Assembly: GCF_021021415.1 (NCBI RefSeq)
Contig: NZ_JAINWJ010000022.1
Location: 35,382 to 99,381 of the forward strand
Reading direction: 5' to 3'
DNA from: Martelella mediterranea
GTDB taxonomy: Bacteria; Pseudomonadota; Alphaproteobacteria; Rhizobiales; Rhizobiaceae
Length of the DNA: 64,000 nucleotides
Below, piece after piece: positions 52,075-60,253 of this stretch (positions are counted from its first letter, which is position 1; each line of letters opens with the position of its first letter). The notes beneath the pieces are model-generated. The model was not told the origin of the DNA, did not search any database, and worked only from the letters and a program-made list of their open reading frames with translations. The position numbers were made by a program, and so were the translations under genes.

Positions 52075-53286
52075 TTATGCAATCGCGCCGGTGCCGCGCA
52101 GTTCGGCGATGCGCTCCTCGGTCAGTCCGATCTCCCGCAGCACTTCGTCTGTATGTTCTGCCAGAAGCGGCGGAGGCCTTGTGGCGGCCACCGGGTCGCC
52201 CGAGAATCGTACGGGGTTCGCGATGTAATTGACGCGGCCCGCGTTCGGATGGTCGAGCTGGCGCACCAGTTCGCGCGCCTTCACCTGCGGCATCTGCAGC
52301 GTGTCCTCGAAGCTGTTGAGCGGCCCCGCCGGAATGCCGATTGCCTCCAACTCGGCATAGGTGGCGTCGGCGTTCCTGGCGGCCAGTTTTTCCGCGATCA
52401 GCGGGACCAGCGTGTCGGCGTTCTGCACCCTTGCGAGGTTGGTGGCGTAGCGTTCGTCATCGGCCACGCCCTCCAGCCCCAGATAGTCTGCGAAGCGGCG
52501 GAACTGCGGATCATTGCCGATGGCGATCATGATCGGCCGGTCGGCGCAGTCGAAGGCCTGCCAGGGGCAGGTGATCTGCGAGGCGGTGCCGTTCCGGCGC
52601 GGCAGCTTGCCGGAGGACAGGTAGTTCATCGCCATATGGGAGGCGGCGTGGATCTGCGTGTCGAGCAGCGCGATATCGATGAACTGCCCTTCGCCTGAAA
52701 CGGCATCGCGATGGTTCAGCGCCGCAAGGATCGCAGCGACCGCATATTGCCCCGCCGTGATATCCGAGATCGAGTAGCCGACCAGCGCCGGTTCGTCCTC
52801 GGACGAGCCGGTGATCGAAAGAAGTCCGCTCATCGCCTGGAAGATCGGATCATAACCGGGAAGATGCGCCATCGGTCCCGTCTGTCCGAAGCCGGTGATC
52901 GAGCAATAGACCAGGCGGGGGTTGAGGCTTGCAACCGTCTCATAGTCCAGCCCCATGCGCGCCAGCGTGCCGGTCTTGAAGTTCTCGATCAGCACATCGG
53001 CCTTCTCGATCAGCTCTCGCGCGATCTCCCGCCCCTCCGGCGATTTCAGGTCCAGCGCGACCGAGCGCTTTCCACGGTTCATCGCAAGAAAGCTCGAGGT
53101 TTCACCCGTCGGCGCGCCATCGGCATTCAGGTGAGGGACGCCCATGCGCCTGACGTCGTCGCCGCCCTTGACGTGTTCCAGCTTGATCACGTCGGCTCCG
53201 AAATCGGCCAGCATCTGCCCGGCCCAGGGGCCGGCGAAAACGCGGCTGAGGTCGATAACCCTGATATGATCCAGACATCCGGCCAT
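52075..53286 (-). CDS. class III CoA-transferase (CaiB/BaiF family)
   Basis: A 403-residue CoA-transferase: LSRVFAGPWAGQMLADFGADVIK, KRSVALDLKSPEGR, ENFKTGTLARMGLDYE and the catalytic Asp in GQFIDIALLDTQIHA. It probably makes the CoA ester that the two adjacent acyl-CoA dehydrogenases oxidise; the genes follow within 14 bases. It is divergent from the MaoC-type hydratase gene at 53405, with a very AT-rich 118-base promoter region between them. Confidence 0.92.
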   Translation of the reverse strand: MAGCLDHIRVIDLSRVFAGPWAGQMLADFGADVIKLEHVKGGDDVRRMGVPHLNADGAPTGETSSFLAMNRGKRSVALDLKSPEGREIARELIEKADVLIENFKTGTLARMGLDYETVASLNPRLVYCSITGFGQTGPMAHLPGYDPIFQAMSGLLSITGSSEDEPALVGYSISDITAGQYAVAAILAALNHRDAVSGEGQFIDIALLDTQIHAASHMAMNYLSSGKLPRRNGTASQITCPWQAFDCADRPIMIAIGNDPQFRRFADYLGLEGVADDERYATNLARVQNADTLVPLIAEKLAARNADATYAELEAIGIPAGPLNSFEDTLQMPQVKARELVRQLDHPNAGRVNYIANPVRFSGDPVAATRPPPLLAEHTDEVLREIGLTEERIAELRGTGAIA

Positions 53287-53404
53287 GGTATCCTCCCTTT
53301 CTCAACGCGAGGGGAAAATGCCAGCAGCGCGACGTTTGCGCAATCAAAAAATCTTAAATATGCTTTTTTAATCTTTTATAGAGTTCACGGTCAGGTAGGC
53401 TTGA

Positions 53405-53863
53405 ATGATCGTTGTCGAAACACCGATTGCGCTGACGCGGCACAGCGGTCAGGAACTTGGGGTAACCTCCTGGTTTGAAGTAAGGCAGGAGCAGATCGAC
53501 GCCTTTGCGGAGCTGACGGGCGACGATCACTGGATTCATGTCGATGTCGAGCGCGCTGCCCGCGAAAGTCCCGATGGCAGGACCATCGCGCACGGCCTTT
53601 ATACTCTCTCCCTTATACCGAGACTGCAGCGGCAATTGTTCCGCATCGAGCAGCGGGGGGCAGGACTGAACTACGGTTATGACAGGATACGTTTTCTCGC
53701 CCCCGTTCCAGTCGGCTCCGCACTGCACTTGCGCCAATCGGTGGGGGCGGTCGCGCCGCGCGGCAGCGGCGCGCGGATCGAGCTGCGGTCCGCGATCGAC
53801 ATCAAGGGTGCAGACAAGCCCGCCCTGATTGCCGATGGCATTCTGCTGATTGCCGCAGCGTGA
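53405..53863 (+). CDS. MaoC-like hot-dog-fold enoyl-CoA hydratase
   Basis: A 152-residue single hot-dog-domain protein. The hydratase 2 motif is complete: FAELTGDDHWIHVDVERA with Asp and His, followed by GRTIAHGLYTLSL. It hydrates the enoyl-CoA made by an acyl-CoA dehydrogenase, and is divergent from the CoA-transferase and dehydrogenase genes (52075, 51030, 49885). The AT-rich stretch 53340-53400 holds TATAGA at 53380-53385 as a possible -10. Confidence 0.9.
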   Translation: MIVVETPIALTRHSGQELGVTSWFEVRQEQIDAFAELTGDDHWIHVDVERAARESPDGRTIAHGLYTLSLIPRLQRQLFRIEQRGAGLNYGYDRIRFLAPVPVGSALHLRQSVGAVAPRGSGARIELRSAIDIKGADKPALIADGILLIAAA

Positions 53864-53915
53864 CCTTCAGCGCCCCAGCGGCGGACCTTGTAGAATCGAA
53901 CTGACTGTCGCCAAC

Positions 53916-53944
53916 TTGACACAAAAGTCGCGACCTCATAAGCT
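53916..53944 (+). promoter_or_regulatory. sigma-70-type promoter of the amidase operon
   Basis: A perfect -35 TTGACA (53916-53921), a 17-base spacer and a -10-like TAAGCT (53939-53944). Transcription would start near 53951, leaving a leader of about 126 bases before the binding-protein gene at 54077. The -10 is weak, but the spacing is ideal and the leader begins at a hairpin. Confidence 0.6.
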
Positions 53945-53949
53945 GGGTC

Positions 53950-54076
53950 TGTGCGAAGGTGCACATTAAATCCAAAAGCGACGTCGCTGGACATCCCGTC
54001 TCGTGTGCGTCGTTTTGTACTTATTAGGTGCATATGATCGGGTGTTCGGCTCTAATCCAGAGAACGGGAACCCATC
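53950..54076 (+). promoter_or_regulatory. candidate ANTAR (AmiR) antitermination leader
   Basis: Hairpin 1 is TGTGC-GAAGGT-GCACA (53950-53965) and hairpin 2 is AGC-GACGTC-GCT (53977-53988). Both have six-base loops with G at position four, as ANTAR proteins require, but G where the consensus has A at position one. The 5' side of hairpin 2 (AAAA-G-CGACG, 53974-53983) can instead pair with CGTCGTTTT at 54008-54016, a terminator-like structure ending in four T, so the two folds exclude each other. A further stem (CTCT/AGAG within 54041-54073) covers the start region, which lacks a strong ribosome binding site. The operon codes for its own AmiR, the expected reader of this leader. Confidence 0.5.
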
Positions 54077-55288
54077 ATGAAATCTCTCTCATTCATTCGA
54101 TACGGTGTTGCGGCCATTGCGGTTATGGTCGCGCAAGGCGCATCTGCGGAAACAAAGATCGGCGCGATCTTCGATCTGACCGGCGGCCTGAACATCTATG
54201 GCATCCAGCAGATGAATGCCCTCCAGCTTGCCGTCGAGGACATCAATGCCAGGGGCGGGGTTCTGGGCGAACCGGTTGAGGTTGTCTCCTATGACGCACA
54301 GTCGGAACAGTCGAAATACACTCAATACGCCAATACCGCGATCCTCAGGGACCGCGTCGACGCGCTTTTCGCCGGTCTGACCAGCTCATCGCGCGAGGCT
54401 ATCCGCCCGATCATCCGCAAGGCCGATATCCCTTATTTCTATCCCTCTCTCTATGAAGGCGGCGCCTGCGACAAGCAAACCTTCGTCACCGGGCCTTCCG
54501 CCTCGCAGCAGCTTTCCGTGCTGATCGACTGGGCCGTCGAGACTTACGGCAAGAAGATATTCATCATGGCGCCTGACTACAATTTCGGGACCATCTCCGC
54601 GCATTGGGTCCACGAATATGCCAGACAGCTTGGCGCGGAGGTGGTTGGCGAAGATATTCTCGCGCTGACCGTCACAGACTACGCGCCGACCATCCAGAAA
54701 ATCCAGGCCGCGAAGCCCGATTTCGTGGTGGCGCTACCCGTTGGCGCAAACCAGACCGGCTTTCTCGAACAATTCGCCGCAGCCGGCCTGAAGGACAGTA
54801 TCGGCGTCGTCTCGACGAATTACGGTTCCGGCAACCAGCAGGTCGTCGTTTCGCCGGCTGCTGGCGAGGGGCTGATTGCCAATCAGGGCTATTTCCAGGT
54901 CGTCGACAATTCCGCCAATGCGGATTTCGTGAAACTCTGGACGGCGAGATACGGCAATGATGAGCCCATCATCTCGGAGGCGGTGGATACGTGGAATGCC
55001 GTTCAGCTTTGGGCCGCCGCCGTCGAGAAGGCGGGAACGAGCGACACCGACGCGGTTGTCGCCGCGCTGGAGAGCGGCCTGAGTCTTGAGGCCCCCAATG
55101 GCACGGTGATGCTCGAACCCGGCTCGCACCATCTGCGCCAGAATATCTACATCGTCGAAGGCGACGCGAACCACGACTTCACGGTTCTTGAAACCTTCGA
55201 GGGCGTGGCGCCGGTCTATGAAAACGAAAAATGCGATCTGATCGCAAACCCCGACCTGGTCGAGCACTTCTCGCCTGAAGGCAACTGA
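54077..55288 (+). CDS. urea/short-chain-amide ABC transporter substrate-binding protein (UrtA/FmdD type)
   Basis: A 403-residue periplasmic binding protein with a Sec signal peptide (cleavage after GASA) and ETKIGAIFDLTGGLNIYG. The IPYFYPSLYEGG motif, with Tyr and Glu facing the ligand, is specific to the UrtA/FmdD/AmiC branch, which binds urea, formamide or acetamide-like compounds. ITSSSRE-type LTSSSREAIRP also fits. The ORF is first in an operon coding for transporter, amidase and AmiC-AmiR; AmiC at 60250 is its structural relative turned into a cytoplasmic sensor. Confidence 0.92.
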   Translation: MKSLSFIRYGVAAIAVMVAQGASAETKIGAIFDLTGGLNIYGIQQMNALQLAVEDINARGGVLGEPVEVVSYDAQSEQSKYTQYANTAILRDRVDALFAGLTSSSREAIRPIIRKADIPYFYPSLYEGGACDKQTFVTGPSASQQLSVLIDWAVETYGKKIFIMAPDYNFGTISAHWVHEYARQLGAEVVGEDILALTVTDYAPTIQKIQAAKPDFVVALPVGANQTGFLEQFAAAGLKDSIGVVSTNYGSGNQQVVVSPAAGEGLIANQGYFQVVDNSANADFVKLWTARYGNDEPIISEAVDTWNAVQLWAAAVEKAGTSDTDAVVAALESGLSLEAPNGTVMLEPGSHHLRQNIYIVEGDANHDFTVLETFEGVAPVYENEKCDLIANPDLVEHFSPEGN

Positions 55289-55304
55289 TCGACGCGACGC
55301 GCGG

Positions 55305-55335
55305 CGGGCGGGAAGGGAAGCATCTCTCCCGCCCG
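55305..55335 (+). terminator. strong hairpin between binding-protein and permease genes
   Basis: CGGGCGGGA (55305-55313) pairs perfectly with TCCCGCCCG (55327-55335) around a 13-base loop in the 73-base gap. No T-run follows, so it probably is a partial attenuator or 3' stabiliser that raises binding-protein levels above those of the membrane subunits, as is common after such genes. Confidence 0.6.
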
Positions 55336-55361
55336 ACAGGCCCAGACCTCGGGAGAATTCC

Positions 55362-56228
55362 ATGAGTATAGTCTATCTGGCGACGGTTTTGCTGTCGTCG
55401 CTTTCAAGCGCATCCATCCTGCTTATCGCGACCATCGGCCTTGCGGTGGTGTTCGGATTGATGGGGGTCATCAATCTGGCCCATGGGGAATTCCTCATGA
55501 TCGGGGCCTATTCGGCTTTGACGGCGACACAGATGGGCGTTCCGTTCATCCTGTCGATCCCGATAGCGGTCGCCGTCACGATGGCGATCGGCGCCGTGGT
55601 CGAAATCCTGATCATCAACCGGCTCTATGGCCGGATTTTCGATACGATGCTGGCGACCTGGGGCATTTCGATCGTCTTTTATCAGCTGGCCGTGCTGATC
55701 TTCGGAACGGTGACGCCCGGCATCGGCATGCCGCAGTACAGTATCAGGATCGGCGATTACAGTCTTGCCGGCTATCCGCTGCTGATGATCGGCGTCGCTG
55801 CGCTGATGGGTTTGTTCGTCTACGTGCTGATGACCCAGACCGTCTATGGCATGAAGGCGCGCGCCTCGATCCAGCAGCCGGAAATGGCGCGCGCCATCGG
55901 CATTGAAGCAGCGCGGGTGAACACGCTGACATTCTCGATTGGATGCGGCCTTGCCGGCTTTGCGGGCGCTGTGCTTCTGCCGATCGTTCCCGCCACGCCC
56001 TCCATGGGCTTCGCCTTCGTCATCAAGGCGTTCCTGACCGTCGTCGTCGCCGGTCCGGTCACGCTGACGGGGTCCGTCCTGACCGCGATCGGTCTTGGCG
56101 GCGGCGCGTCGATCACGGCCAGTTTCCTCACTTCGGTTGCTGGCGACATCTTCTTCTTCCTGATCACCGCCGCTCTGCTCTGGCTGTTCCCGCTCGGGAT
56201 CTCGGCCACGTGGCGTCGCAAGCTATGA
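55362..56228 (+). CDS. UrtB/LivH-type ABC transporter permease
   Basis: A 288-residue permease with about eight membrane segments. VVFGLMGVINLAHGEFLMIGAY is the LivH/UrtB hallmark, and RASIQQPEMARAIGIEAARVNT the cytoplasmic coupling loop. GGGASITASFLTS near the C-terminus replaces the usual G-x-G-S element, as in UrtB. ATG at 55362 follows GGGAGAATTCC. Its stop codon overlaps a possible ATG of the next gene. Confidence 0.92.
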   Translation: MSIVYLATVLLSSLSSASILLIATIGLAVVFGLMGVINLAHGEFLMIGAYSALTATQMGVPFILSIPIAVAVTMAIGAVVEILIINRLYGRIFDTMLATWGISIVFYQLAVLIFGTVTPGIGMPQYSIRIGDYSLAGYPLLMIGVAALMGLFVYVLMTQTVYGMKARASIQQPEMARAIGIEAARVNTLTFSIGCGLAGFAGAVLLPIVPATPSMGFAFVIKAFLTVVVAGPVTLTGSVLTAIGLGGGASITASFLTSVAGDIFFFLITAALLWLFPLGISATWRRKL

Positions 56229-56236
56229 GGCGCCCC

Positions 56237-58054
56237 ATGTCACTTTCACAAAATCTCTACACGCGCGCGGGGATCATCTTTCCTCTCGCCGCGACAATCC
56301 TTGCGCTGGCTGCGGCCACCATCATCGATCCCTATCTCGCCTATGTCGCAACATCCTGGGTGATCTTCGGCCTTCTCGGGCTTAGCCTGGATGTCGTGTG
56401 GGGGCGCGGCGGCTTCCTCAGCCTTGCCCAGACCGCCTTTTACGGGCTCGGCGGCTATTTCGGCAGTGTCGTCGCCGTCAACCTTGCCGAGATGACCGGG
56501 CATTCCATCCTGTGGAGCCTGCCCGCCGGGGCGCTGTTCGGCGCGATGGTCGCCGCCGCTCTCGGCTGGATCATCTTCTATGCGCGCATGGGGCCGCTTC
56601 AGGCCACGATCCTGTCCTACACATTCACCCTGCTTTTGTGGTCCGTCAGCCAGTCCTTCAAGCTTACGATCGGTTCCGCAGTCATTGGCGGCGATAACGG
56701 CATGTCCAACATTCCAGGCTTTGTTCTCGGATTTGGCAAGGGAGCGGAAGCGCTCGGGCCGCAGGCTGGCTTCATGTTCGTGGTTGCGGTTTCGGCGCTG
56801 GCCTATTTCGCCACGCGCCGGTTGATGACGGGCACGTTCGGCAAGGTCATCGACGGCATCCGCCTCGATATCCAGAAGACGGAACTGCTCGGCTACGATG
56901 TTCGCTTCTACCAGGTGCTGAATTTTGCCTGGTCAGGCGGTCTGGCCGGTCTTGCGGGTGCCCTTTTTGCGGGATGGGCCAATTATCTCAGCCCCTCGAT
57001 TTTCTCGGTTCAGGAAGCGCTGCTGGTGCCGATCTACGTTCTCGTCGGCGGGCTTGGAACGCTGGCGGGGCCATTCGTCGGCGCGGTTCTGATCGGCGGG
57101 CTTTCGTTCTGGCTGGGCGGCGGTGCGGTTGGCGGCCAGACCACGCTGATCCTCGGTATTGTGCTGATCCTCCTCGTTCTTTTCCTCAAGAACGGCGTGT
57201 TGGGCGCGCTTGGCCAGTTCTGGGCTTCGCGGTTGCCTGACCCGAACGAAGCCGCGCGCGATGCCGGCGCGGTCCGGATCGACACCGGCGAACTCGAGCG
57301 AATCCTGACCGAAGCGGAGCGACAGGCCGGTCCGGCAAAGGCGCTCAGGACCGAAAAGCTTTTCAAGCGTTTCGGCGGCGTGATCCCCGTCAACAACGTT
57401 TCGCTTTCCTTTGCGCCCGGAAAGCCGTTTTCCCTGATCGGGCCGAACGGAGCGGGCAAGAGTTCGTTTCTCAAAACCTGTGTCGGCGTCTACGCACCCG
57501 AAGGCGGCTCGGTCGTCATCGGCGATCACGATGTCACCAAAGCGCCGATCTTTCGGCGCGTTCATGCCGGCATGGGTGTCAAGAACCAGAAACCTCAAGT
57601 TTTCGATGATCTTTCCACGCGGGAAAATCTCTGGATCGCGGCCTATTCCAGGGTCAGGAACCGGGAGCAGGCGAGCGATATCGCGGCAAGGGTTATCGCC
57701 ATGCTCGGCCTTGAAGCCCAGTCGGGCGTCAGCGCATCGGCGCTGTCGCACGGGCAGCAGCAATGGCTGGATATCGGCATGGTGCTTTGTCTTGCGCCGC
57801 GCGTCGTTCTGCTCGATGAGCCGGCAGCGGGCATGACCAATGAAGAGACGCGAGAGCTATCCGGCCTCGTTCGCACCCTGGCCAAGTTCACGACCGTGGT
57901 CGTGGTTGAACACGACATGGAGTTCGTGCGCACGCTCGAAGGGCACGTCACGGTTCTGCATCAGGGCGAGGTGTTTGCCGAGGGCGATATCGAAACGCTG
58001 CGCGGTGACGATCGGGTTCTGGATATCTACCTGGGAAGGCGCGAGCATGTTTAA
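56237..58054 (+). CDS. UrtC-UrtD-type fusion: ABC permease with C-terminal ATPase
   Basis: A 605-residue fusion. The permease part (residues 1 to about 330) contains LSLDVVWGRGGFLSLAQTAFYGLGGY and the loop GIRLDIQKTELLGYDVRFYQ. After a linker of about 40 residues rich in charge comes an ATPase with Walker A GPNGAGKSS, the UrtD-like signature LSHGQQQWLDIGMVL and Walker B VVLLDEPAAGM. The frame is continuous. ATG at 56237 has GAGG six bases upstream; ATG at 56225 overlaps the preceding stop and is an alternative. This is the second permease-ATPase fusion in the window. Confidence 0.92.
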   Translation: MSLSQNLYTRAGIIFPLAATILALAAATIIDPYLAYVATSWVIFGLLGLSLDVVWGRGGFLSLAQTAFYGLGGYFGSVVAVNLAEMTGHSILWSLPAGALFGAMVAAALGWIIFYARMGPLQATILSYTFTLLLWSVSQSFKLTIGSAVIGGDNGMSNIPGFVLGFGKGAEALGPQAGFMFVVAVSALAYFATRRLMTGTFGKVIDGIRLDIQKTELLGYDVRFYQVLNFAWSGGLAGLAGALFAGWANYLSPSIFSVQEALLVPIYVLVGGLGTLAGPFVGAVLIGGLSFWLGGGAVGGQTTLILGIVLILLVLFLKNGVLGALGQFWASRLPDPNEAARDAGAVRIDTGELERILTEAERQAGPAKALRTEKLFKRFGGVIPVNNVSLSFAPGKPFSLIGPNGAGKSSFLKTCVGVYAPEGGSVVIGDHDVTKAPIFRRVHAGMGVKNQKPQVFDDLSTRENLWIAAYSRVRNREQASDIAARVIAMLGLEAQSGVSASALSHGQQQWLDIGMVLCLAPRVVLLDEPAAGMTNEETRELSGLVRTLAKFTTVVVVEHDMEFVRTLEGHVTVLHQGEVFAEGDIETLRGDDRVLDIYLGRREHV

Positions 58055-58745
58055 GATCAGAAATGCCACCAGCGGATACGGCAAGACGGTCATCATCCGC
58101 GATGTTTCACTGGAAGTCGGCAACGGCGAGATCGTGGCTCTCCTCGGAAGAAACGGCGTCGGAAAATCGACCCTGATGCGGTATGCGACCGGACTAATCC
58201 CGTCAATGGCGGGCGCGGTCGAGATCGATGGCCGCGCCGCGCCGCCATCATCGGCGAAACGGGCGCAGGCCGGTCTCGGTTATGTGCCGCAGGGCCGTTA
58301 TGTCTTTGCGCGCATGACGGTAATCGAGAATATCGCGGTCGCAGCCGCCAGCAACGGGCACAATGGCAAGACGGCCGTTGCCGAAGCGCTGGCCGATTTT
58401 CCGATGCTTGAGCCGAAAGCCCATGACCTTGCGGGCGGTCTCTCGGGCGGCCAGCAGCAGATTCTCGCTCTGGCGCGGGCGCTCGCAATCCGTCCGAAGA
58501 TACTGCTGCTCGATGAGCCGACCGAAGGCGTCCAGCCGTCGATCATCGATGAAATGGCCGGCGTCCTCAAACGCATCAACGCCGAACGCGGCATCGCCAT
58601 TCTGGTCGCAGAGCAGGATCTCGACTTCTGCCTGTCGATCGCAAACCGCGCTTATGTGATGGAAAAGGGGGCGATCCGGCTGGAGGCCGACAGGGCGAGG
58701 CTGCAGGCAGACAAGGCGCTGCAGCAAGAGCTTTTGGGGGTCTGA
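58047..58745 (+). CDS. UrtE/LivF-type ABC transporter ATP-binding protein
   Basis: A 232-residue ABC ATPase with Walker A GRNGVGKST (UrtE form), GYVPQGRYVFARMTVIENI, signature LSGGQQQILALARAL and Walker B ILLLDEPTEGVQPSI. It overlaps the fusion gene by eight bases and is followed directly by the small GatC-like gene. It completes the urea/amide-type importer with the proteins encoded from 54077. Confidence 0.92.
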   Translation: MFKIRNATSGYGKTVIIRDVSLEVGNGEIVALLGRNGVGKSTLMRYATGLIPSMAGAVEIDGRAAPPSSAKRAQAGLGYVPQGRYVFARMTVIENIAVAAASNGHNGKTAVAEALADFPMLEPKAHDLAGGLSGGQQQILALARALAIRPKILLLDEPTEGVQPSIIDEMAGVLKRINAERGIAILVAEQDLDFCLSIANRAYVMEKGAIRLEADRARLQADKALQQELLGV

Positions 58746-58746
58746 G

Positions 58747-58896
58747 ATGAACAGGGCCGAGGAATTGTCGCAGGACCAGAAAAACCGCATCGCCGCCACC
58801 CTGAAACGGATTCGCGCGGGGCTCAGGCAGTTTCGGACAGACGAGCCGAAAGAACCGGCCAGCATCTTCCGACCGGAGGTTTTCGATGAGTTATGA
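58747..58896 (+). CDS. very small AtzG/GatC-like amidase partner (49 aa)
   Basis: A 49-residue frame, ATG at 58747 one base after the UrtE-type stop codon, ending in TGA at 58894-58896 and overlapping the amidase start by 11 bases. It is basic and helical in the middle (NRIAATLKRIRAGLRQF) and ends [17 protein letters not shown]. The EPAxxFRP tail resembles the C-terminus of AtzG, the small GatC-like partner of the biuret amidohydrolase AtzE, as I remember that family. Tight coupling to an amidase gene supports the call. It is shorter than AtzG (about 68 residues), so it may be a minimal form. Confidence 0.6.
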   Translation: MNRAEELSQDQKNRIAATLKRIRAGLRQFRTDEPKEPASIFRPEVFDEL

Positions 58897-60253
58897 TCTC
58901 GCAAGCGTGTCGGGCCAGATCGCAGCGCTTGCCGATGGCGCGGAAACGCCGGTCACACTGGCGGAACAGGCGCTGGAAAGAGAAAGCGCCAACAGGGATC
59001 TGAACGCTTTCGTCGCGCTTGACCCGGATATCGTGCTCGCCCAGGCCGAGGCGGCGGCCCGCCGTCGCAAGACCGGCAGTGCAGCGAGCCCGATCGATGG
59101 CGTTCCCATCGCCGTCAAGGATAATTATCTGACGCGGGATTACCCGACCACGGCCTGCTCGAACGCGCTCCCCGCGGATGCCGGCGGCATTGATGCGACG
59201 GTGGTTGCAAGGTTGCGCGCTGCAGGGGCCGTGATCTTTGGCAAGACCAATATGCATGAATGGGCCTATGGCGCGACAAACAGCGTCTCGTCTTTCGGAC
59301 CGACACGCAATCCGCATGACAGGGACCGGATCACGGGCGGCAGCAGCGGCGGGTCGGCCGCAGCCGTTGCTTCAGGCATTGTCGGGGCAGCGCTCGGCAG
59401 CGACACCGGCGGCTCAATCCGCATTCCCGCCGCCGCTTGCGGCATTTACGGTTTCAAGCCGGGCTATGGTCGAGCGTCGCGCAACGGCGTCCTGGCGCTG
59501 AGCTGGTCGTTGGACGCGCCGGGACCGCTGGCAGCGCGGCTCGATGATATCGGTCATCTCTTGCCGTTTTTTCTCGGCAGGGACAGGGCCGATCCTTCGA
59601 CCTTCGCCGCATCGCCCATGCGATCCGCCGATCCTGTGATCAGCCCGAAGCTGGTCTCGTTGACCGGATCGGGCCTCGAGCGCTCCGATGACGTGGAGGC
59701 CGCGATGCAGGCGGCTTTGAAGCAGGCTGGCCTTGCCGTTCCGCCTGTCGAACTCACGCAGGTCGCGAGCTATTTTGCGGCATGGGAAACGATCCTTCAT
59801 TGCGAAGCCACGGCCTATCACCGCCAGCGGATGGCGCAAGACCCGGCCGGATTTTCCGCCGTAACGTGCGCGCATCTAATGGCCGGAAGCCAGCTTACCG
59901 CGCAGGAACTTCTGGAGGCTCAGGCCATACGCACCCATTTCACGGAGCTGCTCTTGCAATCGCTCGGTGAATGGGATGCACTTGTCTTGCCGACATTGCC
60001 GGTGGTTGCGCCCATTGCCGGTGAAGACTGGCAGGCCTTCGGCGGCCGCAAGGTGACCACCCAGGACAGCATGACCTGGTTTTGCTGGATCGGCAATCTC
60101 GCGGGGCTTCCCGCGGTGACCGTGCCGGTGCCCAACCCCGTTTCCGGGCTTCCCGTGGGCATGATGCTGATGGGGCGTCCGGGCCGGGACGAGGAACTGC
60201 TGGCGATTGCCGGGCTGATGGATCGCCGGATCAACGGAAAGGATCGGATGTGA
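58886..60253 (+). CDS. amidase (amidase signature family)
   Basis: A 455-residue amidase signature enzyme. The Ser-cisSer-Lys triad is complete: Lys78 in PIAVKDNY, the Ser pair in [11 protein letters not shown] (151-157) and the nucleophile Ser177 in [13 protein letters not shown]. The C-terminal part, with [12 protein letters not shown] and GLPAVTVPV, is usual for AtzE/GatA-like enzymes. It probably hydrolyses the amide imported by the adjacent transporter, releasing ammonia. It overlaps the small GatC-like gene before it and the amiC gene after it by four bases. Confidence 0.93.
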   Translation: MSYDLASVSGQIAALADGAETPVTLAEQALERESANRDLNAFVALDPDIVLAQAEAAARRRKTGSAASPIDGVPIAVKDNYLTRDYPTTACSNALPADAGGIDATVVARLRAAGAVIFGKTNMHEWAYGATNSVSSFGPTRNPHDRDRITGGSSGGSAAAVASGIVGAALGSDTGGSIRIPAAACGIYGFKPGYGRASRNGVLALSWSLDAPGPLAARLDDIGHLLPFFLGRDRADPSTFAASPMRSADPVISPKLVSLTGSGLERSDDVEAAMQAALKQAGLAVPPVELTQVASYFAAWETILHCEATAYHRQRMAQDPAGFSAVTCAHLMAGSQLTAQELLEAQAIRTHFTELLLQSLGEWDALVLPTLPVVAPIAGEDWQAFGGRKVTTQDSMTWFCWIGNLAGLPAVTVPVPNPVSGLPVGMMLMGRPGRDEELLAIAGLMDRRINGKDRM

